Below, one piece after another: positions 8,138 to 17,617 of a stretch of 64,000 bases of DNA (position 1 is the first letter of the stretch; every line of letters starts with the position of its first letter). The position numbers were made by a program, and so were the translations under genes. This DNA comes from CAVQAH01 sp963784195 (GTDB taxonomy: Bacteria; Acidobacteriota; Vicinamibacteria; Vicinamibacterales; 2-12-FULL-66-21). Under the pieces are notes generated by a model. It did no database searches, was not told the origin of the DNA, and was given only the letters and a program-made list of their open reading frames with translations. The stretch is taken from NCBI GenBank assembly GCA_963784195.1, contig CAWARA010000036.1, forward strand, positions 62,001 to 126,000, given 5' to 3'.

Positions 8138-9244
8138 CTAATTCGTGAATCGCCTCATCCTCACGTTGAGGATGAGACCGAACGCTGCCAGCGACGCGAT
8201 GAGCGACGATCCTCCATAGCTCATCAGCGGCAGCGTGATGCCCTTCACGGGCGCCAGCCCGGCGGACATCGCGATGTTGTAGATCACCTGGAACGTGAAC
8301 CCGGCAATGATGCCTGCGACGAGGTACGCGCCCAGCCGATCTTTGGCCAGGCGTGCCGCTTCGAGGGATCGCAGGATGACGAACAGATACAACCCCAGCA
8401 CGCCGAGCACCCCGATGAACCCTCGCTCTTCGGCCAGGACCGAGAAAATGAAATCGTTGTGGGCGACCGGCAGGAACTTGTAGAGCCCCTGGGTGCCGTT
8501 CATGAATCCTTTGCCTGTCAAACCGCCCGATCCGACCGTGATGCGCGCCTGAATCTGCTGATAGCCGTCGCCGCGCGGATCCTGTTCGGGATCGAGGAAG
8601 GTGGTGATACGCGTTTTCTGGTAGTCCTTGAGGGCAAACTGCCACGCCAGCGGCGCCATCAGGACGGCGATGAGGGCAATCACGCCCAGGAGCCGCAGAC
8701 GCATGCCGGCGAGATACGCCACGCCGAAAAACACAGGAATGAGGGTGACCGCCGTCCCGAGATCCGGCTGCTTCGCGATGAGGAGGATGGGCACGGCCGT
8801 GAACATGCCGCCGATCGCCAGATCGGTGAGGTTGCGCGCACCGCGCCGGTTCTCGCCGAAGAACATGGCCAGCAGCAACGCCAGCGTCATCCGCGCGAAC
8901 TCCGACGGCTGCAGGTTGAACGGGCCGACCTCGATCCAGCGGGTGGCGTTGAACTGCGTCGATCCCTTGAACAGCACGAAGAGGAGCAGCGCGATCAGGC
9001 CGCCAAAGATCACGAGCGAGTGTTCGGCCAGCACGCGATAGTCGATGGCGAGGCAGATCGCGAGCGCGATCAACCCGAGCACCAGCGCATAGGCCTGCGT
9101 CCTGACCTGCGGCCCGGCGTGTCCGCCGTCGCCAACGATCACGTACGTGGTGCTGTAAATCATCGCGATGCCGATGCCGACGACCATCAGCAGCGCTGCG
9201 ATGAGCAGCCAGTCCACGTGGAAGATCAGGCGGCGTTCGAACAT
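8138..9244 (-). CDS. rodA: Rod-shape-determining SEDS glycosyltransferase RodA
   Basis: 368 residues, polytopic, with about ten hydrophobic spans. SEDS signatures are visible: NATRWIEVGPFNLQPSEFAR, KQPDLGTAV, and near the end ITLPLMSYGGSSLIASL. RodA polymerises peptidoglycan glycan strands during elongation, working with the transpeptidase PBP2 encoded just upstream (mrdA). This frame is uninterrupted, unlike its neighbours. The start codon ATG 9244 lies next to the uncertain 3' end of mrdA. Confidence 0.96.
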   Translation of the reverse strand: MFERRLIFHVDWLLIAALLMVVGIGIAMIYSTTYVIVGDGGHAGPQVRTQAYALVLGLIALAICLAIDYRVLAEHSLVIFGGLIALLLFVLFKGSTQFNATRWIEVGPFNLQPSEFARMTLALLLAMFFGENRRGARNLTDLAIGGMFTAVPILLIAKQPDLGTAVTLIPVFFGVAYLAGMRLRLLGVIALIAVLMAPLAWQFALKDYQKTRITTFLDPEQDPRGDGYQQIQARITVGSGGLTGKGFMNGTQGLYKFLPVAHNDFIFSVLAEERGFIGVLGVLGLYLFVILRSLEAARLAKDRLGAYLVAGIIAGFTFQVIYNIAMSAGLAPVKGITLPLMSYGGSSLIASLAAFGLILNVRMRRFTN

Positions 9245-9250
9245 GACACT

Positions 9251-11197
9251 TTACTGGCGGACCTGACGCGCCGCTGAAGCGGCGCGCTCCTGGAGGCTCC
9301 TCGGCGTCTGGTTCGCTCGCGGCGATGGCCACCGGCGGCCCTGCCGGCTTGTCGATGCTCGGCAGCGGACGGCCTTCCTTCTTCGCGAAATATGTTTCCA
9401 TCGCAAACTTGGCAATGGGCGCGCCGAGATAGCCGTGCTCGGCGTGCTCGGCAAAGATGACGCCCGCGATCTCCGGCTTGTCGTGCGGTGCGAAGAACAC
9501 GAACCACCCGTGGTCGCGCACGTCCATGCCGCTACGCGCCGCTCCTGCCTTGCCCTGGTTCGACACGACCTGCGCGGTGCCTGTTTTCCCCGCGACGTTA
9601 TAGCCGACGATCTTGCCCCGGCCGCCGGTTCCCGCGGCATTGATGACCATCCACAGCCCCTCGTGCAGCGCGTCGATGGTCGATGGCTTCATCCTCGCGA
9701 CCGACTGTGGCGGCGGTGCCGGCACCGGCTTCCATTCCTGGTTGCCCTCTTTGGTCGCCTTCAACACGTGCGGCGTGTACCTCGTGCCGCCGTTCGCGAC
9801 GGTCATCATCATGATCGCCAGCGACAGCGGCGTCACGCTCACCTGCCCCTGACCGATGGACACGGAGATCGTCTCGCCCGCATACCATTTCTCGCCGGTC
9901 GTCCGCTGCTTCCACTCGGTCGAGGGCATGATTCCCCGGATCTCGTTGGGCAGGTCGATGCCGCTGCGCTCGCCGAGCCCCAGTGCTGACGCCCACTTGT
10001 GAATCCTGTCCACGCCGAGCATGTTGCCGACGGTGTAGAAGTAGGTGTTGCACGACTTCTCGATCGCGTGGCGCATGTCCACCGTGCCGTGGCCGCCGGC
10101 GAGGTGACACTTGAAGAACCGCCCGTAGAAGTTCGCGCCGCCAGGACAGAACACCGTCGTGTTCGGCGTCACCACGCCTTCCTCGAGACCGGCGACCGCG
10201 ACCGCGATTTTGAAGGTCGACCCAGGTGAGTATCGACCCTGGAGCGCGCGGTTCTGGAGCGGTTTGAGCTTGTCTTCGTTCAGCGATCGCCACGTCGCCA
10301 GATCGATCCCCATCGCGAACTTGTTGGGATCGTACGCCGGCAGGCTGACCAGCGAGAGCACTTCGCCTGAATTCGGATCGAGGATGACCGCCGCGCCGTT
10401 GTAACCGAAAGTGGCGGAATCCTTCTTCGGTCGCGCGCTGCACGTCCTTGTCGATCGTCAACTGCAGGCGCTTCCCTTCAATGGGATCGGTCAGGCCGTT
10501 GGGGACTTCTTGAATCTCGCGCCCGACGCTGTTGACGACCACCGCGCGGTCGCCATCGGTGCCCATGAGCAGCCGGTTATACGCCTGCTCGACGCCGGCC
10601 TGCCCGACCTTGGCGCCCGCTTCGAGCCCTTCGAACTCGGGCTTGGCGAGCTGCGCCTCGTTCACCTCGGCAACATAGCCGAACAGGTGCGCCGCCATGT
10701 CGTCGGACAGGTACTTCCGCGTCGGCACTTGCTGCGAGAACACGCCGGGCAGCTCCCACTGGCGCGCCCGCGCTGCGACCACCTGTTCGAACGTGGCGTT
10801 CTCGATCAACACCATCGGGCGGTACTTGGGCTCGCCCCGGCGGCGACTCATCGTTTCGCGCAGCTGCGCTTCGGGCACGCCGGTCGCTTCCGACAGGACT
10901 CGCAGCGTGGTATCGAGATTGCCCGTTTGTTCGCGCACCACCGCGATGTTGAACATGCTCTGGTTGTCGACCAGCACGTCGCCGTGACGGTCGAAGAGCA
11001 CGCCGCGCGGCGCTGGCAGCGGCAGGCGGCGCATGTGGTTGTTGTCCGCCATCACGCTGAATTTCTGGTGCTGCGCCACCTGGAACACCCAGAACCCGAT
11101 CGCCAGCAGCGCAAAGACGCCGGCGATGCAGGTACTGCATCACCGACAGGCGTGCCCCCAGGTGTCGGCGATCGTCAGGCTGGATGATGGAGGCCAT
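9251..11197 (-). CDS. mrdA: Penicillin-binding protein 2 (elongation transpeptidase), with three frameshifts
   Basis: Starts at ATG 11197 (MASIIQPDDRRHLGARLSVM, then a membrane span GVFALLAIGFWVFQVAQ after a +1 shift at about 11131). The dimerisation domain runs through PRGVLFDRHGDVLVDNQ. A second +1 shift at about 10407 leads to the transpeptidase domain with the catalytic serine in SPGSTFKIAVA, SCNTYF (the SxN motif) and the KTGTAQV motif. It crosslinks peptidoglycan in the Rod complex. The 3' end is unclear: the frame runs on into rodA, and a third +1 shift near 9260-9350 would bring the stop at 9251 into frame. All catalytic motifs are present, so I regard the gene as intact and the breaks as sequencing errors. 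Confidence 0.88.
9267..9286. repeat. Dispersed palindrome at the mrdA 3' end
   Basis: A 9 bp inverted repeat around GA, CGCGCCGCT-GA-AGCGGCGCG. Its flanks (GA before, CTCCTGGA after) match those of the copies at 12746-12765 and 15341-15372. It lies in the last codons of mrdA or in the mrdA-rodA junction. Confidence 0.75.
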
Positions 11198-11209
11198 AAG
11201 AAACCTGTC

Positions 11210-11292
11210 ACGTGCGACGTGCGACTACGTGCACGTCGCGACGTGCGACCATGGACGTCGCGACGTCGCACTCGCACGTCGCACTCGCACGT
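11210..11292. repeat. Heptamer-repeat hairpin between mreD and mrdA
   Basis: Tandem variants of CGTGCGA / CGACGTG on the left (11210-11255) are mirrored by CGTCGCA / CTCGCAC on the right (11257-11292), so the transcript can fold back on itself. The organisation matches the hairpins at 6169 and 17432, though the heptamer differs. It separates the mreD stop from the mrdA start. Confidence 0.7.
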
Positions 11293-11810
11293 TAATACCG
11301 CCTTCGACTTACGCTTGCGCCCCGGGCGCGCCGTCTCTGCAAAAGCCCCGGACCGACCTCGACCAGCTGGAACGCCACGATGCCGATGATCCCGTTGATC
11401 ACCGCCTGCGTGAGAAGCGCAGAATACTGCAGCCGTATCCCGCGTGTCTCGGCCATTGCCACCAGCGCCTGAAAGCAGAGCTCGTGCACGATGGTGGCCC
11501 CGACGAACATCACGAATCGCGGGAGCGGCTGCGCGACGATGAACTGCGCGCCGAGCACCCCCACGAGGAAGCCCACCAGCGTCTTGGAGAATCCACCAAT
11601 CCCTATGATCCCACCGGCGAGGGCATCCTGCACGAGGCCGCCGACGCTTCCAGCAAACAGGCCCATGACCGGGCCGAAGGCCAGACCGACGTAGACCACC
11701 GCCACCAGGACGAGGTTGACCAGCGTCGCGCCACCGTGCGACAGCCCGGCGAGCGTTGTCTGGACCGCGAGCGCCGCGGCCAACGCCAGGAGCACGCCTG
11801 CCGTCCTCAT
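11292..11810 (-). CDS. mreD: Rod shape-determining protein MreD
   Basis: 172 residues with about five hydrophobic spans. It has typical MreD features: LVNLVLVAVVYVGLAFGPVMG, then a glycine-rich stretch around DALAGGIIGIGGFSKTLVGF. MreD is an inner-membrane member of the elongasome that links MreC and the RodA-PBP2 pair. The ATG overlaps the mreC stop by four bases (11807-11810), so the two are co-translated. The last 15 residues are arginine-rich and end at the heptamer repeat. Confidence 0.9.
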   Translation of the reverse strand: MRTAGVLLALAAALAVQTTLAGLSHGGATLVNLVLVAVVYVGLAFGPVMGLFAGSVGGLVQDALAGGIIGIGGFSKTLVGFLVGVLGAQFIVAQPLPRFVMFVGATIVHELCFQALVAMAETRGIRLQYSALLTQAVINGIIGIVAFQLVEVGPGLLQRRRARGASVSRRRY

Positions 11811-12673
11811 TTTCCTGACCCGTCAGGTGCGGCCGGCTTCTCGAAGGGGGTGGCGCCCCGGGCCGGCACCATCACCACCAGGACCTGCTCAATGCTGGAA
11901 AAGTCGACCGCCGGACGAACCGTGATCACCCGGTGCAGTCGCGTCCCGGCCGCTGACGACTCGACGATCCCGACGGCGAACCCCTTCGGATAGATCCCGT
12001 CGACACCGGAGGCGACGATCGCATCGCCCTGCTGCACGTCCGCGAGGTTCGACACCAGGTCCATCCGCAACGGACGATCGGCGTCGTCGCCAATCACCAT
12101 TCCACCGCTGCGCGATCGCTCGGCCTGCGCGCCGATCGCTGCATCGCGATCGATCAGCAGCTGAACGCGCGCCGCATGCGACGCGACCGGCCCCACGATG
12201 CGTCCCACAATCCCCTTCGGCGCGATGACCGCCATGTTGGGCAGCACGCCGTCTGCCGTGCCCCGGTCGATCGTCACGGTCTGCATGCCCGGAATCGGAT
12301 TCCCCGCGATGACCTCAGCCGCAAGCGTGGGAAGCGTGGTGATCTTCTGGAGCTTCAGCAGCTCGCGCAGACGCTCGGCCTCCGACGCCAGCGCGCGCTG
12401 CTGCTGCATCGCCACTTCGAGATCGCCGAGCTGCTTCTGCAGCGCCTCGTTCTCCGCGCGCACGTCGCGAAGATCGACGTAGTTGTCCCAGCCGCCGCGG
12501 GCAGACCCGACGAGCGATGCGGTCGCGCCCTGCACGCGCGAGAAGACGCCGAACGTCACGCCTTCGAGCACCGGCACACCAGCCCTCGACTGCACCTGCG
12601 CCGAGATGAGGATCAGATGACCCAGCATCACGGAGAGGAACAGGTAGCCGGTGCGTTGGCGGATGTCGAGCAT
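11807..12673 (-). CDS. mreC: Rod shape-determining protein MreC
   Basis: 288 residues. A membrane anchor lies at about residues 10-26 (LFLSVMLGHLILISAQ), followed by a coiled coil (residues 68-112, RDVRAENEALQKQLGDLEVA) and two beta domains containing AEVIAGNPIPG, DRGTADGV and GIVGRIV. MreC forms periplasmic filaments that activate PBP2. Length and order match the family. It ends with a proline/lysine tail. Confidence 0.93.
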   Translation of the reverse strand: MLDIRQRTGYLFLSVMLGHLILISAQVQSRAGVPVLEGVTFGVFSRVQGATASLVGSARGGWDNYVDLRDVRAENEALQKQLGDLEVAMQQQRALASEAERLRELLKLQKITTLPTLAAEVIAGNPIPGMQTVTIDRGTADGVLPNMAVIAPKGIVGRIVGPVASHAARVQLLIDRDAAIGAQAERSRSGGMVIGDDADRPLRMDLVSNLADVQQGDAIVASGVDGIYPKGFAVGIVESSAAGTRLHRVITVRPAVDFSSIEQVLVVMVPARGATPFEKPAAPDGSGK

Positions 12674-12690
12674 TGGAAGATTTCCAGCAG

Positions 12691-12765
12691 CGCGCGGCTT
12701 CAGCCGCGCGTCAGCCCAGCTTCAACGGCCCGTCAGTGTCTGTGACGCGGAGCTGAAGCTCCGCG
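12691..12765. repeat. Pair of dispersed palindromes in inverse orientation between mreB and mreC
   Basis: CGCGCGGCTTCAGCCGCGCG at 12691-12710 and CGCGGAGCTGAAGCTCCGCG at 12746-12765, each with 9 bp arms. The first is preceded by CCAGCAG and followed by TCA. The second has the mirror flanks, GA before and CTGCTGG after. The pair therefore makes a larger inverted arrangement, and the unit is bigger than the palindrome alone. Confidence 0.8.
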
Positions 12766-12775
12766 CTGCTGGTGG

Positions 12776-13800
<1,025 letters not shown>

Positions 13801-13813
13801 TGACGACTCACTT

Positions 13814-15085
13814 TCAACTCACGGCGACCCGGATGCCGTTCTTTCCTCGGTCCTTGACCCAGTACATCGCCTGATCGGCCGCCTGAATCAGACCTTCGGC
13901 AGTCGTGGCCACGTCGGGCAGCGTCGAAACGCCGACCGAAGCGGTGAGCGAGATGCTCAGGCCGTCCCGCTCCAGAAATCTATGTGCCGCAAGCCGTTCC
14001 CGGATGCGCTCGCCCACGTAGACGGCGCCGTCTGCCCCGGTATCGGGCAGAACCAGTGCAAACTCGTCGCCCCCGAACCGCGCGACCACGTCCGTTTCAC
14101 GCGCGCTGGCGCGGATGACACCAGCTGCCTCCACGAGCGCCCGGCTCCCGAAGAGGTGGCCGTAAGTGTCGTTGATCGATTTGAAGCCGTCCAAATCGAT
14201 GAAGAGCAGCGACAGGGGCCGGTTGCTGCGCGTCGCGCGCTTCGTTTCACGCCGCAGTACCTGGGAGAGATATCGCTGGTTGTAAAGCTGCGTCAGGTCG
14301 TCGGTGACCGAGAGCGCCTCGGCCCGTTGCACGCGCAACGCGTTGTCGAGGGCAATCGCGCCGGGCTCCAGAATCGACCTCAGCGCCGACAGGGTCGCCG
14401 GGGCGAACCGCGGCTGCCGCGTGGCTGGATGACGATCGATGGCGACGATGGCGCCGACCGTCCGCCCACGGCAACTCAAAGGCAGGCCAATAGCCGCCGC
14501 CGGCTCGACGTCCAGGCGCACGACGCGTGTATCAGACGCAAGATCAGCACTCGCAAAGACTTCCGCGCTCTGGAGAACCCAGTCCCCCACCGCCTGGCCC
14601 GACCGTTCCAGGTTCGGGGTCAGGCCTTTCGTCGCCATCGTGCGGATACGGCCGCCATCGTCGATTGCCAGGACCAGCCAGCCCGACGCAGGCACCCATT
14701 CGGACACCCGGGCCGTCAACGTCTCCGCCACTCGCTCCGGTTCCAGGGTGGCATTTACGGCGCGAACCATGTCGGCGAAGACGTCGGCACGCGCCAGCGT
14801 GCGCCGGAGCGTCGTCTGCAACGGCCGGAGCTTGGCGGCGAGATCGGTCCGCGGGGCTTGCAGACCTTTCCTGCTCGATCGACGACGGACGCGAGTCTGC
14901 CGACCGGTCCCGGTCAATCGGCTCTGGGTTCCGTTAGGAATGGCGGATCCTTCTTCAGCGCAGGGGTCCACACCCCCGACTCGCCGCCCCCGATCGCACG
15001 GCTCGTGCCGTGCTCCCGATGGACGTTTGGTCCCTCGACGAGCTCTGGAAGACTCGAGCCGAGCCGAAGGGGTCGGGCAGGCCAC
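13814..15085 (-). CDS. GAF-GGDEF diguanylate cyclase
   Basis: 423 residues as an open frame. The last 160 residues are a complete GGDEF domain: SVTDDLTQLYNQRYL, LFIDLDGFKSINDTYGH and the active-site RFGGDEFALVLP (GGDEF at 338-342). An inhibitory RxxD site (RETD, 329-332) is present, so product inhibition by cyclic-di-GMP is expected. Residues 95-265 look like a GAF sensor domain. The first 75 or so residues are arginine-rich and unlike a protein domain, so the true start is probably further in (no good ATG seen) or a frameshift hides the N-terminus. It heads the mre cluster on the same strand. Confidence 0.85.
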   Translation of the reverse strand: MACPTPSARLESSRARRGTKRPSGARHEPCDRGRRVGGVDPCAEEGSAIPNGTQSRLTGTGRQTRVRRRSSRKGLQAPRTDLAAKLRPLQTTLRRTLARADVFADMVRAVNATLEPERVAETLTARVSEWVPASGWLVLAIDDGGRIRTMATKGLTPNLERSGQAVGDWVLQSAEVFASADLASDTRVVRLDVEPAAAIGLPLSCRGRTVGAIVAIDRHPATRQPRFAPATLSALRSILEPGAIALDNALRVQRAEALSVTDDLTQLYNQRYLSQVLRRETKRATRSNRPLSLLFIDLDGFKSINDTYGHLFGSRALVEAAGVIRASARETDVVARFGGDEFALVLPDTGADGAVYVGERIRERLAAHRFLERDGLSISLTASVGVSTLPDVATTAEGLIQAADQAMYWVKDRGKNGIRVAVS

Positions 15086-15506
15086 GGGCGCCCCTAAGTG
15101 CTTCTAATGAACGTAAATATTACCACATCCGAGCCATAAACCCGGCTCCGGAGCGGCTGAAACAGCGCCATTTCGGGCACCGTGCCGACACATCGTCGGC
15201 TCGTCGGGGTTATCGGACAAAGTCGGTGGTTGCTTGCGGGGTAGTCGGGACTCAGGGGCTCGGCGGCGGCGGAGCACTTCAGCTGCGCGGCTCTTCAGAG
15301 CCGAGTCGCCGAGCCGGCGCGGCTCTGAAGCCGGGCAGTCCGACGCGCGCGCTGAAGCCGCGCGCTGCTGGACCCCGCGCCGAAGCGCGGCGGGGCCCCG
15401 ACCCCCCAAGAAAATGCGATAATTATCGTTTCTAGTTCGAACCGTTCCGGATTCCGCTCTGCCCGCCGAAGCTTCAGCGGAGGCTGGACGACGAGGCCGC
15501 TGCAAC
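15086..15506. other. Intergenic region with palindromes, divergent spacer
   Basis: About 420 bp without a convincing gene, between the divergent GGDEF gene and the PpiD-like gene. It holds a dispersed palindrome unit at 15341-15372 (core GCTGAAGC, right flank CGCGCTGCTGGA), related partial copies at 15288-15335, a CCGCGC-CGAA-GCGCGG hairpin at 15375-15390, a perfect 12 bp palindrome CGATAATTATCG at 15417-15428 in the AT-rich part, and a GAAGCTTCAGCGGAGGC element close to 15470. The AT-rich palindrome is the best candidate for a regulator site of the downstream gene. Confidence 0.5.
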
Positions 15507-17429
15507 ATGACAATGCTCGACCGCATGCGCCGCCACAAGGGCTGGCTCAAATGGAGCCTGTTCATCGTGGTGATTGCGTTTATCTGGCTGTACATCCCCA
15601 GCTTCATGGACAACCCGGCAGGTGCGGGGGCCCGGGAGGTCGTGGCGTCGGTGGACGGCAGGGACATCACCGTGGCCCGGTTCCGCCGGCTGTATCAGCA
15701 GCAGATGCAGGCGTATCGCAATGCGTACGGCGCGAAGATGGACGACCGGATGCTCCGTCAGCTCGGCATCGAGCAGCGCATCGTCCAGCAGATGGTCGAA
15801 GAGGAAATCGGGATGTCCGAGGCGGGGCGCCTCGGGATCACCGCCACCGATTCCGAGGTTCAGACGCGCATCCAGGCGCTGCCGGCGTTCCAGGAGAACG
15901 GGCAGTTCATCGGCTTTCAGCGATATCAGCAGATTCTGAACATGCAGAATCCTCCGATCCGCGCCAGCGAATTCGAGGAGCAGATTCGCCGCAGCATCGT
16001 GCTCGAGAAGCTTCAGGCCGCGCTCACGGGCTGGGTCACGGTCGGCGACAAGGAAGTCGACGACGAGTTCGTCCGGCGGAACGAGAAGGTCAAGCTCGGC
16101 GTGGTGTCGTTCCCCGCCGACAAGTTCCGCGACAGCGTGAACGTGACGGACGCCGACGTGGCCGCGCACTTCGAAGGTCACAAGGACGAGTATCGAATCC
16201 CGGAGAAGCGCAAGGTCCGCTACGTGCTGGTCGACACCAATGCGCTGCGCGAACGGACGGCCATCTCGGCAGCCGATATTCAGCGGTCCTACCAGGAGAA
16301 CGAGCAGCAGTATTCGACGCCCGAGCAGGTCACGGTCAGCCACATCCTGCTGAAGACCGAGGGCAAAGACGACGCGGCGGTAAAGAAGCAGATCGAGGAC
16401 ATCCTCAAGAAAGCCAGGGCCGGCGAGGATTTCGCGGAGCTCGCGAACAAGTACTCCGAAGACGAGGGCAGCAACAAGAAGGGTGGCGTCTACGACTTCT
16501 TCGGGCGCGGCGCGATGGTCAAGGAGTTCGAGGATGCGGCGTTTTCGCTGAAGCCCGGCGAGATCAGCGAGCCGGTCAAGACGCAGTTCGGCTATCACAT
16601 CATCAAGGGCGGTGAAAAGCGCGCGGCGACGACGAGGACGCTCGAAGAGGTGCGGCCGCAGATTGAAGATCAGCTCAAGTGGGAGCGTGCCCGCGAGCAG
16701 GCGCAGCGCATCGCCACCGAGTTGACCCCAATCCTGAAGAAGCCCGAGGATTTCGAAAAAGCCAAGCGTGATGCGGTGATCGTGAGCGAGTCCGGCTTCT
16801 TCAGCCGCGACGAACCGATCGCCGGTCTCGGCGTAGCGCCGGCCGTCGCGCAGGAAGCGTTCGCCGCGAATCAGAACGAGGTGAAGGGGCCGATCGCCAC
16901 GCCGCAGGGTCTGGCGTTCATCACCGTCACCGGCACGCAGGACGCGCGCGTGCCGTCTTTGGACGAAGTGAAGGCACGTGTCCGCGAGGACGTCGTCAAG
17001 CGCAAGGCCGTGGACGCGGCCCGGCAGAAAGCTGCGTCGCTGGGCTCGATGCAGTCGGGCGATCTCGCGGGGGTTGCGAAGGCCGCCGGACTCGAGATGA
17101 AGACGACGGATCTGATCGCACGTGGCGCGCCGATTCCGGAGATCGGCGTGAGCACTGAAGTCGACACGGCGGCGTTCGCGCTCCCCGTTGGCGGCGTCAG
17201 CCAGCCGGTCACGACTGACACCGGCGCCGTCGTCGTCAAGGTGATCGAGAAGAAAGCCGTGACGCCGGAAGAAACCGCCGCGGGCCGCGATGCGCTGAAG
17301 AACGAGCTGCTGAACGCGCAACGCAATCGCTTCTACGGGTCGTACATGAGCAAGGTCCGGAAGCGGCTGCAGGACGAGCAGCGGATCAACATCAACGCGG
17401 ACGTGTTGACGCAGATGCTCGGGAACTAG
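15507..17429 (+). CDS. PpiD/SurA-like membrane-anchored peptidyl-prolyl isomerase
   Basis: 640 residues. A single N-terminal membrane anchor (WSLFIVVIAFIWLYIP, residues 16-31) is followed by a SurA-N-like helical chaperone domain (VVASVDGRDITVARFRRLYQ, then IEQRIVQQMVEEEIGM). The parvulin rotamase domain runs at about residues 270-365 (VTVSHILLKTEG, FAELANKYSEDEGS, FGYHIIKG), with a second degenerate rotamase-like region near residue 480-580. The order is that of PpiD, a periplasm-facing folding factor for outer-membrane and secreted proteins. It may serve the many TonB receptors of this organism. The SppA gene follows on the same strand. Confidence 0.9.
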   Translation: MTMLDRMRRHKGWLKWSLFIVVIAFIWLYIPSFMDNPAGAGAREVVASVDGRDITVARFRRLYQQQMQAYRNAYGAKMDDRMLRQLGIEQRIVQQMVEEEIGMSEAGRLGITATDSEVQTRIQALPAFQENGQFIGFQRYQQILNMQNPPIRASEFEEQIRRSIVLEKLQAALTGWVTVGDKEVDDEFVRRNEKVKLGVVSFPADKFRDSVNVTDADVAAHFEGHKDEYRIPEKRKVRYVLVDTNALRERTAISAADIQRSYQENEQQYSTPEQVTVSHILLKTEGKDDAAVKKQIEDILKKARAGEDFAELANKYSEDEGSNKKGGVYDFFGRGAMVKEFEDAAFSLKPGEISEPVKTQFGYHIIKGGEKRAATTRTLEEVRPQIEDQLKWERAREQAQRIATELTPILKKPEDFEKAKRDAVIVSESGFFSRDEPIAGLGVAPAVAQEAFAANQNEVKGPIATPQGLAFITVTGTQDARVPSLDEVKARVREDVVKRKAVDAARQKAASLGSMQSGDLAGVAKAAGLEMKTTDLIARGAPIPEIGVSTEVDTAAFALPVGGVSQPVTTDTGAVVVKVIEKKAVTPEETAAGRDALKNELLNAQRNRFYGSYMSKVRKRLQDEQRININADVLTQMLGN

Positions 17430-17431
17430 AC

Positions 17432-17593
17432 AACTCCTAACGCCCAACGCCCAACTCCCAACTCCCAAAGCAGAGCCGCTCGAGCGAGTGGGGTGGAAGA
17501 CGTACCAAACAGCTGGTCGGTACGACTTTCACCCCCGCTCTCTCGAGCGGCTCTGCTTTGGGAGTTGGGAGTTGGGCGTTGGGCGTTGGGAGC
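17432..17593. repeat. Very long imperfect hairpin (arms about 75 bp) between the PpiD-like gene and sppA
   Basis: The left arm (17432-17506) reads outward-in as heptamers AACGCCC and AACTCCC, then AGCAGAGCCGCTCGAG, then GTACC. The right arm (17519-17593) is its near-perfect reverse complement. The loop is only about 12 bases (AAACAGCTGGTC). The whole 162 bp element fills the space between the stop at 17429 and sppA. A transcript reading through would fold into a stem of about 75 pairs. Confidence 0.9.
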
Positions 17594-17617
17594 TATACTC
17601 GACCGAGGAGAAAAACA

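Noticed and set aside
9251..11197. Programmed +1 frameshifting as an explanation for the broken genes
   Set aside because: The shift sites share no slippery motif, occur in unrelated genes including mrdA and glpF, and six lie within one receptor gene. Sequencing insertions are simpler.
15474..17468. A 664-codon open frame opposite the PpiD-like gene
   Set aside because: Antisense shadow of a well-supported gene; its sequence shows no family motif.
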